DNA of 64,000 bases from positions 12,669,001 through 12,733,000 of the forward strand of contig JANTQA010000036.1 in assembly GCA_027625915.1 (NCBI GenBank), written 5' to 3'. Numbering within the stretch: the first letter of the stretch is position 1; every line of letters begins with the position of its first letter. The notes below the pieces were generated by a model. That model made no database searches. It saw nothing but the letters and a program-made list of their open reading frames with translations, and was not told the DNA's origin. Positions 24,501 through 34,552 of the stretch are shown piece by piece. This DNA comes from Anaeramoeba flamelloides (Eukaryota; Metamonada; Anaeramoebidae). The translations under genes and the position numbers were made by a program.

Positions 24501-27247
24501 ACAACAATTTTTTTTCAGATTTTAACATGTTGGGTAAGGCTTCTTCTATCAGGATATGAAAGAATTTAAATTTTTTTTTTTTTTAATATATTGGATACTA
24601 ATCTGAAACTGATATCATCTCTCTTGGCACTCTTTTATTTAAATATGTTTCTTTTCATCTTGTTCTCTGTTTCTGATTTTTTCGGAATTGGTTTACAATT
24701 ATTTGAAATTACACTAGAATCTTTAGATTTTTAATTTTTTTATAAAAAAAATATTCTCGAAAAATTGTATTTCTGAACAGAAATTGCATAAGATCTAATT
24801 TCGTAAAATCAATTTTTATAAAATAAATTCTGTAAAACAAATTCCATTAAATAAACTATCAAAGTTATTTCAATAAAAAAAATCGAATCTCAAAAAATGG
24901 AGAAATATCCTTTGATTTATTTGAAGAGCATTTTCTTTTTATATTTGGTATATTAAATAAAAATAAGAACATTTATTTCAAAAAGTATTTTTTTGTTATG
25001 AAAAACACCAGAATAAACATGAAAGACCTTTGAAAAATAGAGTTTTTTTCAAAGAAAAATTGGTTTTTGAGACAAATGTAAATAACAAATTTACTCAACG
25101 AAATTAACATTTAACAGAGATATAACAAAACAAATTTTATAATAGATCACAATTTTAATACAAAAATCGTATTTCAAAACGATATATTTTTTTTTTTAGG
25201 AAAAAAATTGAATTTTATTTTTTATTTTGAAACAAAATCTTCACAATTAAGATCCTATTTTTATATAAAAGTTAAGATCAATTATATAATATTATTAAGA
25301 ATTCAGTTAAATGTTAATTTCGTTGAGTAAATTTGTTATTTACATTTGTCTCAAAAACCAATTTTTCTTTGAAAAAAACTCTATTTTTCAAAGGTCTTTC
25401 ATGTTTATTCTGGTGTATAAATTACTGAAAATCCCAACCTTATTGAAAAAAAGTGAGCAAAATACATTAGATTTCAACTCTGAAAAAATTAAACTGTTAA
25501 AAAATACTATTTTTGTAATAAAATCTTTTTCAAATATTGTGACTCACCTGAAATAATAAATTGAAAAAAAAAAATTATCCTTTAGTATTCAAGAACAATT
25601 AATAACTAAATCTGATTCTTAATTCACTTTTAAATCATTCTAAATATATAAAAGCCTGATATATTAAAAATTAAAAAAAAATAAAACCAAAAACTAAAAA
25701 AAAGTGAGTCACAATTTTTGAAATGAGCATTACGGATTTTTTATTACTGAATTTTCACTGAAAAAAAGTTGAACAACAAGATTTCTTATGAATAATTAAA
25801 TCCATTTTCAAAGACATTACATAGTCTCAATTTTCATAGTGATTATTATTTGTCTTTTCGAAGATTTCTTTTTTTTTCAACTTGATCTTTTGCAAAAAGA
25901 CAAAGAAATCAAAAAAAAAGAAAAAGAAAAATTTTTCAAAAAAAAAAAAAAAGAAAAAGAAAAACAAAAGAAAAACAAAAATTTGAAAAAGCAAAACTAA
26001 AATTTGCAAAATTAGAAAAAATGATTCTGATCTAAAAATTTGAAAATATTTTTTTGTTAAGAATACTGGAATAAACCCTCAAAACAACCCCCATTAACAT
26101 TATAAAGTGATTCAAAATTTTTGAAAAATAGTTTAGAATACTGTAGATTATTATCAAGTGCAGTCAAGTGACATCAAGTGCATAGCTTTTCTCGAGGTTT
26201 TCTGTTTTATCTGTGAAGTTTTCTAGGTTTTTTTGAGGTTTTTTATTTATTTGTGAAGTGTTCTAGGTTTTTTTGAGTTTTCTATTTATTTGTAAAGTGT
26301 TCTAGGTTTTTTTTACTTTAGAAATAAACAGAAAATTTATTAAAATTTTCGGTTTATTTCTAAAGTAAAAAAAACCTAACGAAAATCTATTGATTTTCCA
26401 AATAAATAGAAAACTCAAGAAAAGATAACGCAGGTTTTCCATAATTCAAAAGAATTGAGAAAAATCTAAGATTTCACTCAATTATTTTAAATTCTGGAAA
26501 AGATAACGGCGGTTTTTTTTAATTTATGAAATTACAATTATTATTCTTACTATTATGATAATTTTGATCAATAAGCCAAGTTTTTTAAAATAGTATTGAT
26601 TAAAATATTCGTTTGTTTTCTTAATTTTGGAAAATATTAATCAAAAATCAAAGAAAAAAAAAATCCACTTAATTATGATATCTGTTAATGTAAATTTTTA
26701 TTGATGACAAAACATATAAAAGACAAAAATAATAATAATATTGATTTTATAATTATTAAAATAAAAAAAAAAAAAAAAACAAAAACACAAACAACCTTGC
26801 GATTATTAAATCATAGAAAAAAACATACTAGTGGCTGGTGGAGAGGAGAATTCAATGGTAAAAATGGATTATTCCCGATGAATTTTGTCTCAGCTACAGG
26901 AAAACCCGAACAAACAGACATTCAAGTTGGAGATAAAGTTCGTGCAATCTATGATTACGAAGCTGAATCAAGTGGAGAGCTCACAATTAAAGAAGATCAA
27001 ACAATTATAATTACAGATTTTGATGAAGGTAAATCTTTTGATCTTCTCAAATATAAATCCAGAATTTTAATTTCATCATTTAATAATCTCTTTTTATTAT
27101 TTCGATCGATATCTTTTTATATTTTTTGTCTTTTCTATTTTTCTTTATCTTTTTTTTCTCTTTTTTAAAGGATGGTATGTTGGTTATATCGACGGTGGCG
27201 ATGGAACAGAAGGAAGTTTTCCAGGAAATTATATTGAGAAACTTTAA
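20289..27247 (+). CDS. F-BAR and tandem SH3 domain protein
   Basis: Predicted to bind and bend membrane through its F-BAR dimer and to recruit actin regulators through two SH3 domains, as in the Bzz1/CIP4/syndapin class. Exons: 20289-20747, 21165-21530, 21710-21946, about 26817-27028, and 27171-27247; product about 449 aa. Residues 1-275 form the F-BAR domain (SFASELWDQY start, GTVGTAWESVKSEMERMA core helix, then a long Lys/Glu coiled coil). A Thr/Gln/Glu-rich acidic linker follows, then SH3-1 (VIALYDYEAKDQIDLAF ... SGWWRGEFNGKNGLFPMNFV) and SH3-2 (RAIYDYEAESSGELTI ... WYVGYIDGG ... GSFPGNYIEKL). Intron 3 (about 4.87 kb) splits SH3-1 and is full of mobile elements. The alignment of SH3-1 is continuous across it, but with the best GT-AG sites the frame is off by one base at a run of seven A at 26817. 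Confidence 0.88.
21543..21577. repeat. T homopolymer in intron 2 of the F-BAR/SH3 gene
   Basis: 35 consecutive T close to the donor at 21531. Length is likely to vary between alleles or assemblies. Confidence 0.95.
22308..22409. repeat. Small hairpin element with TTTTAAAAAAGTGA arms
   Basis: About 100 bp hairpin (TTTTAAAAAAGTGAGGACTT against its mirror near 22385-22409) right beside the long-TIR element. Probably related to 1236-1400. Confidence 0.5.
22414..23236. mobile_element. Long-TIR non-autonomous DNA element
   Basis: About 823 bp with arms of about 237 bp (22414-22650 and 23001-23236) that are almost identical inverted copies. Ends are CAGTC at the left and GACAG at the right, flanked by TAA on both sides, which fits a TWA (PIF/Harbinger-type) or TA target. 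The loop has no coding frame. The near identity of the arms suggests a recent insertion into intron 3 of the F-BAR/SH3 gene. Confidence 0.85.
23719..24440 (+). mobile_element. TIR element, family A/B, A-type copy 2
   Basis: Closely similar along its whole length to 18721-19434, same orientation, same TIRs. It lies in intron 3 of the F-BAR/SH3 gene. A small local inversion-like change is seen near 24375-24400. Confidence 0.82.
25005..25416. mobile_element. Perfect-arm inverted-repeat element
   Basis: Arms 25005-25115 and 25306-25416 are exact inverted copies by eye over 111 bp (ACACCAGAATAAACATGAAA at the left end), separated by a 190 bp AT-rich loop. Non-coding; located in intron 3 of the F-BAR/SH3 gene. 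Confidence 0.85.
25524..26131 (+). mobile_element. 600-bp dispersed TIR element, copy 1
   Basis: Ends are imperfect inverted repeats (TTTTTCAAATATTGTGACTC and, at the right, AAAATTTTTGAAAAATAG). A second copy of the terminal motif (GTGAGTCACAATTTTTGAAA) lies inside at about 25703. Highly similar to 54368-54971. Intronic. Confidence 0.78.
26141..26530. repeat. Palindrome-module cluster 1
   Basis: Starts with CAAGTGC-type short repeats at 26156-26182, then three direct repeats of GTGTTCTAGGTTTTTTT-like sequence, then a palindrome of about 74 bp (26304-26377; core AAATTTATTAAAATTTTCGG flanked by ACTTTAGAAATAAAC and its mirror). It ends at a hairpin closing in AACGGCGG (26504). In intron 3 of the F-BAR/SH3 gene. 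Confidence 0.7.
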
Positions 27248-27893
27248 TTTAATTTCTAAAATGATCCTTTCTTATTTTAAATCATTTTTGCAGTTTATTT
27301 TTAATAATATTTAATTCCCTTGATTTTTTTGTTTCTTTATTTTTATAATCTGTTTGTTTATTTCCAAAATTAATAACACATCCTCTTTTTTTTATTATCG
27401 AAATTATTTTTAAAATGAAAATTAGGTAATAATTAATTTTTTAAAGTAATTATATTTTTTATATTTTTGGTAAAATAATCAAATTTTATTAAATAAACTG
27501 TCTTCAGAAAAATAAAAAATCAAAAATTTTTATTTTTTTTTATGATTAAATTTCTTGTTTGACCATTAGAAAAGGCAACTCAGAAAAATATCAAAATTTT
27601 TATCAATTATTCAGAAGACTGACTTTTAGATTCAAAAATAATATTTCAAAAAATTGTAAAAAATGTTTTATCTTACTGAAATATATCTAAAATATATAAC
27701 ATAATCACACTTTACAAAATGAAAAAATTACTAAACTATTTTAACTTTTTTAGTTTTTCAATTAGATATTACTTATTCATTTCCATCATTTTTATTAAAA
27801 AAAAGAGAGAGATTATGAGATTCTATAAATCAAAAATATTTTTCGTAGAAAGTAAGGTATTTCCAAAAAATTGGGTAATTTTTTTTTTACAAT

Positions 27894-28111
27894 TCATAAA
27901 AAATCATTTTTGTTAGTGGATGTATTCGTTGATTGACAATACCAAATTAAGTTAAATATTAATACCTATAGACTCAATGAAGAAGGTCTTTATTTCAAAA
28001 TATGTTTGTTGAAATATTTCCAAAAAATGAAAAAAAAAAAAAATTGCACTTTTTTTTGGTGAAAAGAATTTACGAGCAATTCTAATAAAAAACTGGAAAT
28101 ATGGAAATGGT
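27894..28111 (+). repeat. Diverged repeat, partner of 63759-63976
   Basis: Blocks TTCATAAAAAATCATTTTTG, TTAGTGGATGTATTC, AATATTAATACC and CTGGAAATATGGAAATGG match the second copy in order. No stop-free frame. Confidence 0.5.
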
Positions 28112-28493
28112 ACTAATGATTTTTAAAAAAATCAAATGAAGTTATTTGCTTTAGATTTTATTTGAAAATTTCTACAGATTAACCAAGTTATGAAAACGAT
28201 TTTTTTCAATCAAAAAGACAAATATAAACCCAATTTTTCATTTGTAAAAAATATCAGATAAAATCAAGATCAAAAAAATTAATATATCTTATTTATGTAA
28301 TATAGTACTAATAAAAAAATTAAAATATTATCAGGAATCAATAAATAGTAGTTAATGATTTTGTATTTTTAAAAACTTTTTTAAAGATTGTGTTAATAAA
28401 TATATTTTAAAATAAATTTTCTACTCTACTTTTGTGGAAATAGCTTATAACATTCAAATAACCGATTTGCATTACAAGTTTTTATAAGTAGTA

Positions 28494-29202
28494 ACTAAAC
28501 CATTTTCCTTTCAAAGATATCGAGTTGTAATAGAGTGAATTGGATTTGTTTAAAGGGTTTTGAATGGATATTAAAAGAAAAATTTTATTTCGGAAATTTT
28601 CAAAATTAAAATCATTTTTTCAAGTTTTTGACTTTTTTTTTTCTTTTTTCTTTTTTTTTATGCACCTAATACATTATAAAAATCATTTTTATTGCAAGAT
28701 CAATAGGTACTTGGTAAAAAATTGTTATTTTAATGTTATTTAAAAACTGAGAATGATTGTAGAAGTCATTTTAATTTCTATTGGAATTTTAGTTAATCTT
28801 CAATTGGATATTTGAATAATGAAATGTGAAAAATTCTTACTTCATTTTCATTTCCTTTTTCAAATAGAGACCACAAATCCCAACCTACTTTGTTTTGGGA
28901 CTCGATTTCTAAAAGGAATATTTAAAAGAAGTGAAAATTGTTCTCTATTTATAATTCAAATACTAGTAGAAGTACAAAACGAACAGTGATATTTATCTCA
29001 ATGGTTTCCTAAGAATTTGTATTGTTTTGTTTTTCTGAGAAAATATCTTGATTTATTAGTTTTCAAGTGTATACCAATTATCCTTTGATGACATATAATT
29101 CTAATTATTTCCTATTTAATCTTCATCAGTTAATTATATAGAATAATCGATATTTGTAAAAAAAAATGAAGGGATCCTTTGACTGAAACAAAGTATATTT
29201 AA
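28494..29202 (-). mobile_element. TIR element, family A/B, A-type copy 3 (inverted, older)
   Basis: Inverted and more diverged copy. Its right end at 29170-29200 reads TCCTTTGACTGAAACAAAGT, the mirror of the family left end, and the interior block with CTTCATTTTCATTTCC matches the other copies in reverse. Confidence 0.7.
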
Positions 29203-29315
29203 CTTGATATTTCTTTTCGATTTTCTTTATTTTTCTTGATCACTATTACAAATTTTTCTTCTTATAATATTGAAACACAAAAAAATATTACTCAAACAAA
29301 GATAATAACTAGATT

Positions 29316-29431
29316 TTGTATTTGAATATTAAATGGGTTTAAATTTTTATCTAATATTCTTTTTTTTAATTCAGTTAAATCCAGTGGGGCTTAGATTAGA
29401 TAAAAATTGTTTCTAATTTATAATTCAAATA
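29316..29431. repeat. Short inverted repeat with GTATTTGAAT ends
   Basis: Arms of about 38 bp: GTATTTGAATATTAAATGGG at the left and ATTTATAATTCAAATAC at the right, with TTTTATCTAAT pairing inside. It looks like a miniature relative of 51959-52126. Confidence 0.5.
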
Positions 29432-30007
29432 CATTTTTTTAACTATTATTTACTTAGCAAAAATGCCCAAATCATATCAAAACCAGTATAGAATGATTTA
29501 AAGTCTTACTCAAACTTGAAAATAAAAAATGTAAAAAACAAACAAAAATAAAAAAAGACAAATTCTTACAATAATAAATAATAAAGATACTTATGTTTTA
29601 GGATCGTCGATAGATTACAAATACATATACAAACCAACTAATAAGTTTATAAATAAATAAGTTCATATAATTTCAATAGGGTTTGATTTAATTGAGAAAA
29701 CAAAAAAAAAAAAAAAAAAAAAAAAAAATTAAATATGAAAAACTTTTTTTAATATCACTTATTTATTTTTTTAACATTTTATTCAAAAAATATTTTTGAA
29801 ATAAATAAATATATTTTATAAAACTTGTCTTTAAATCTTTAATTTTTTCAAAAATAGATTCTTTTATTTCTTGTATTATTTTTATTTCAATAATTCAGCA
29901 GTACCTTAAAAAAAAGAATTTTTTTCTTTTTTTTCTTGAATTATAATTAAAGGCCTCGTGATTAATCCAATGAATTTCCAATTTTTTTGAATAAATATAA
30001 ATTAATA

Positions 30008-30203
30008 AAACCAGTTCCACTTTTAACGCACAAACATTCAACGAAATTTAAGACACAAGAGTGATCCCAAATTAAGGCAAAAAATTCAGATTCTAGTAAA
30101 ATAATTTGTAAAAAAATAAATTCCAAATATTGTCCCTTAATTTGAGATTTTTTTGTACCTTAAATTTCATTAAAAGTTTGTACCTTAAATTTAAAATTGA
30201 CTG
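30008..30203. mobile_element. Foldback palindromic element F, copy 1
   Basis: About 196 bp in which the left half is the inverted complement of the right half (cAGTTcCACTTTTAAcGCAC at one end against its mirror at the other), with only a short A/T-rich loop. Flanked by TA. This copy is more diverged than the one at 62149. Confidence 0.8.
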
Positions 30204-30419
30204 TAATAATGTAAGGAATAATATCAGAAATTCACAAAAAATTAATATTATACAAAATTATTCAAGAAAGGGGGATTTTTTTACAAATATTGATATAACA
30301 CTAAAATTAAATTAAAAACTGAAATAAATATTTTGGAATTTGGCATAAAAAAGAAAAATATTTACAAAAAATTATAAGTAAAAGATATTTTAAAAAAAAA
30401 TTAATAAAAAAGTTATTCA

Positions 30420-30739
30420 AAATGATTTATAACTAAAAATTCTCTAATCAAGTAAAATTACAAAATTTAACTCGGGGTGCATTAGCCAATTATTTTCTAG
30501 ACTAATAATTTTGGATGTAACCCAAAAAGATTTTGACTCGATTGATTTTTGGATAAAAAAAAAGTAAGAAAATTTATAAAATATTAATCCACATTCTCAA
30601 AGAATAATTTACAAAACTGAAGTTAAACTGTATCCAGTTAGAATTTTGATTCACAAAATAAGATACAATATCAAAAAAAAAAAGAAAGAATCTCTTTGTT
30701 TTTTGACATATTTAGGTTCATTTAAAATCCCCCCCCCCC

Positions 30740-30770
<31 letters not shown>

Positions 30771-31475
30771 AATTATTAATTGGGAAATAGAAAATTTAAA
30801 ATTATTAAATAAAAATCTTAATAGTTTTATACAAAATTTCAGATTAAATAGTTCTGAATATAAATTCCAAGAATATTTAAAAATTATTAGGTATAATAAT
30901 AATATCAACAAATAGTTGTATCGTCAAGTTAATAGATTTTCTGGCACTCAAAAGAGAATAGAAATTTCTTTGGTTTTACTTTTTTCTTTTGAATTTTAGA
31001 ACAGTAAAGACATTTTTTTTTTAATTTAAGAAATAAACCAAAAATTTTTATAAATTTTATATTTATATTCCAAAATTAAAAAAAACCTATTTTCAAAAAA
31101 TATTAAAAATGGGTAGGTTCTACTACCATTATAAAATTAAGAATTTTCACAAATTATCTAAATAGATATTAATATGTTTTTGATAAAGAATATATTAAAA
31201 ACAAAATTCTGCAACTCATGTAAAAATCATTCTAATCTGAAAATTATAGAAGATATCGTTAATTTTTTAGGGAACTACCCATTCTAAGGAAAAAAATAGA
31301 AAAAGTTTGATGAAAGAATTAATTCAAATCAACAAAAGAAATTAAAGAATGATATCTTTGATTTTTTAAAAATAAAGAATTAATATTTATCTTATCATTA
31401 GTTAATAATAAATCAAATTATCATGAATCTTTCTTGATATTTCTAAACAAAAATTTAGAAATTAGTGAAATGTCG
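30420..31475 (+). mobile_element. Decayed LINE 3' fragment (copy 1)
   Basis: Pieces of the same LINE as at 62345: FDSIDFWIKKK near 30525, LKIIRYNNNINK near 30880, then after a palindromic stretch (about 30915-31090) the terminal zinc-knuckle-like piece KFCNSCKNHSNLKIIEDIV at about 31205. It ends near 31470 and runs straight into AAGTGTC-type repeats. It aligns by eye along its length with 41990-42990. A C10A23 homopolymer interrupts it at 30731. Many stops are present. Confidence 0.65.
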
Positions 31476-31640
31476 TAGAACTCCACCAGTTGCGTCAAGT
31501 GTCGTATATACCTAAGTTTTCCAGAATTCAAAAAAATACGATAAAATCTATTTATTTACACAATATACCGAAAACCTAATGAAAGTGTCCAGAGAGTGCC
31601 TAGGTTTTCAAAAATTTAAAAGAATTTGAAAAATCATTGA
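31476..31640. repeat. Palindrome-module cluster 2
   Basis: Directly follows the end of LINE copy 1: GTCAAGTGTCG, then TTTTCCAGAATTC, a partial hairpin, and a second start GAGAGTGCCTAGG at 31598. It lies about 300 bp upstream of the BAR-like gene. Confidence 0.6.
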
Positions 31641-31942
31641 TTATTGATTTTAATCAATTCTTTGTCTTTACTCTATTCTTTAAAACAAAAAACAACCTGA
31701 CCTCTTTAAAAGAAATTACTTTTCTCTCTTCAAAATAAAAAATGAAAACTTTATTTTCAAAACTCGAATTTTACGAATTTTAGAAGAACAAGGACTTTGT
31801 GTTCAGTTATTACATCAAATACCAATACCTCTCTTTTTTTCTAAGTTATTAATGCTTTTCTCTCGAAAAATCAACTTTTTACTTTTTCATTTTTTGATTT
31901 TTTTCTTCTCTCAATTTAGTCTTATTGTTTTCAAAAGTTAAC

Positions 31943-32947
31943 ATGTCAACACCAAACCCATCAAAGTCGCTTCCTCAAATTAAAAATATTTTGGTAATAT
32001 ACCTTTTCAAATGTTTTTTTTCTTTTTTTCATTCAATTCAACATTCGAAAAACCAAAAATTATTTTTCTTCTTTTATTCAAAAATGGCTGGATCATAAAA
32101 AAATTTGTAGTCTCAAACAAACAGTTACAACAAACAAAGAAAGAACCTAGCCAGCAAATTAACTTCACTTACAAATTTAATGAAATTGTGGTACAAGGCC
32201 GAACAAGAAGTAGAAATTATCAAGAACATTCTTGAATATTTGACGGAAATGCAAACGTCAATCATAAATTCTGAAAAAGAATTGACTGAAAGGTATGCGG
32301 ATTTTGTTAAGGCAATGAACGAGATTGTAATTAAGCATAAAAACCTTGAAAATGTCAGGAAATTCCAAAAAAAAAAAACAAGTGAACTAAAATCTGCCGA
32401 AATCCAATTGAAAAAAGCAAAAGGCAACTATGAAAAAAACTCAAAAAAGCCCAATTTTGAAGTAAAAAAACCACAGCTTGAGAAAACTCTCAAAGATAAA
32501 AAATCTGTAGTTGTCACAAAAAAAAAAGAACTCAGAAATTCAAATAAAGTGCTTAAGCAAACGACACACGAATTTATAAATTTAAAGCTCAAAACAATCA
32601 AAAGCGCATACACCAAAATGACCAAAGATTTGTTAGCATTCTGGAGAGACGAAGCTCAAAGGCACCAGGACACAATCGAAAAATTAAATGAGCTGCCTGA
32701 AAAACTAGAAGAGGACGATGAAGAGGAAGAGTCAAAGGATACAGAAGCATCAGACGAGTCTGGGTCAGATATTAAATCAGGATCTGATTCTGAAAAGGAA
32801 GAAGAAAAAAAAAAAGAAAAAGAAAAAAAAAAAGAAGAAAAAGATGAAGAAGAAGAAAAAGAAAAAGAAAAAGGCGAAAAAGAAGAAACTAGTGGATCTG
32901 AGGAGACGAGTGGATCTGAGGAAACTAGTGGATCTGAAGAAGATTAA
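31943..32947 (+). CDS. BAR-like coiled-coil protein with acidic tail
   Basis: Two exons, 31943-31993 (MSTPNPSKSLPQIKNIL) and 32111-32947, joined in phase 0 across a 117 bp GT-AG intron; product 295 aa. Residues about 18-205 are a long helical coiled coil (SEKELTERYADFVKAMNEI, LKLKTIKSAYTKMTKDLLAFW) with the look of a BAR domain of the FAM92/CIBAR or sorting-nexin type. Such proteins dimerise and bind curved membrane. The last 90 residues are an acidic Glu/Lys/Ser-Asp tail ending in three copies of the unit SGSEET. The upstream exon was added because it gives a clean ATG leader and an uninterrupted frame through the AG at 32110; otherwise the protein would begin inside the coiled coil at 32180. 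The family assignment is tentative; the coding call is firm. Confidence 0.75.
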
Positions 32948-33969
32948 ATCAATCGTTAACAATTATCTTGTTTCGAAAAATTATAGTTATGACTGTTTCT
33001 TTTAATTACAAATCTAATAAACTTTGATCAAGATAATTCAATTTTCACAGAGTACTCTTCATTAAATTCCCAAATTAATAGATTTTTAATTACTGTTATT
33101 TTTATATTCATAGATGAAAATTTTCATTTTTTCAATTTCCAAAATGAATATTAATTACTTTCTACTACAATCAAATTAGCAGAGTAAAAAATTTGTCTTA
33201 GAATTCACTAAGAAAGTTTAATTTATTGTCTAAAAATATCGTTTCTAAACGATGTTGTAAAGATCTTTTCTGGATCTAAATCAGCTTATAAACTAGAAAA
33301 ATATTTTGGGAAATTTGAATTAAAAATTTTCATTTTTTAATTGGAAAATAATAGTATAATTTAACAATACGTAAAAAGTGTTTCAGTTTATTATCTTTGG
33401 CATTTTTTTCTTTATGAGTTTATTGATCAACAATTCCCATTCAATTTTTAATATTCGCATAAGAGTTAATATTCTTTTTGGTCTCGGTTACTTGGAATTA
33501 GAAAAAAATAAAAAATACCGAAATTGAAGCAAAAGACATATATTGTAATTTTTTTAAAAAATTTTTTGTTAAATTTCGACTTATGAACACCAATTTAATC
33601 TTCAATAAAGAGTAAAAATAGTACAATATTCAAGTATGTAATTGTTGGAATCCCCAATTAATATATATTTTATTTGATTAAAAATACTTTTTATTTTGAA
33701 AAAAAAAAGACTTTTTTTAATAATATTTTTAATCTTCAATTGAAAAATCCCTCATGCAGTAAAGTATTTGTAAGTAGTATATTTGAATTCGGGGAAATTT
33801 ACTAATTCAACCTACTACTTTGAAAAAAATAAAGTTAATTACTCAGTGAAATTGTAATTAAATGGAAGAAATGTGTTCTAGGTACATTTTGAAATACTCT
33901 GTTTCTGAATTTTTTTCAAGATCATCCATAATTAAAAAAAAAAAAAATCCTATTTTACTAAATTTTTAG

Positions 33970-34101
33970 TCCCAAACACCTTAGGGGGCCAATTCAGATA
34001 CACTCCTTTTGACTATTTAATTAGAGTGTTAACACTACAAGCAATACAGGATCCAGATAAAGATGATTCGAGCTTTACACAATTAAATCTTCAATATCTT
34101 G
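33970..34101 (+). other. Isolated exon-like coding island
   Basis: A 132 bp segment bounded by a TTTTTAG acceptor before 33970 and a G|GTAAAT donor after 34101. It is open in one frame for 43 codons, including GGQFRYTPFDYLIRVLTLQ and AIQDPDKDDSSFTQLNLQYL, with clearly higher GC than its surroundings. Entry with two bases and exit with one base of a codon keep it symmetrical. The protein was not recognised. No partner exon was found nearby, and the flanks are A/T homopolymers. It may be an internal exon of a gene whose other exons are short or far away, or a leftover piece of a lost gene. Confidence 0.45.
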
Positions 34102-34552
34102 GTAAATCTAATAAAACTAATTCTAGAAAAAGATGAAATTTTCCTGAGGTTATTTCATAATTTTAAACAATTTAATCAAAATTGTAAAGACAAGAAATAA
34201 GATGACAATAAGAAAAAAAAAAAATAAAAAATGAGAAAATATTTTTTATATTAATTGACTTCTGAGACTATTAAAAAAAAACAAAAAAAATAAAAAAAAA
34301 ATATCAAAATGAAAAAATAAAAAAAATAAAAAAATAAAAAACAACAAAAAGATAAATGATTTAAATATTCATAGAACATTAATTAAATAAAGGTGATCTG
34401 TATTTTGATTTTTCTGGAGAATAATAATTAGAAATAATAATAAAATATCTATGAATGATAATTATTGGTACTTAATTATCATTAAAATTATTTGTTATAA
34501 AAATTAACAATTAATAATAGATTGAAAAAAGGAAAAGTTGTACAAGCATAGT

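Noticed and set aside
28640-28660. Retroviral or LTR element
   Set aside because: No LTR pair, gag, protease or integrase motif was seen anywhere in the window. The only reverse-transcriptase trace (62345) is LINE-like.
32718-33005. Poly-Lys frame overlapping the BAR-like gene tail
   Set aside because: Shadow of the Glu/Lys-rich tail in another frame.
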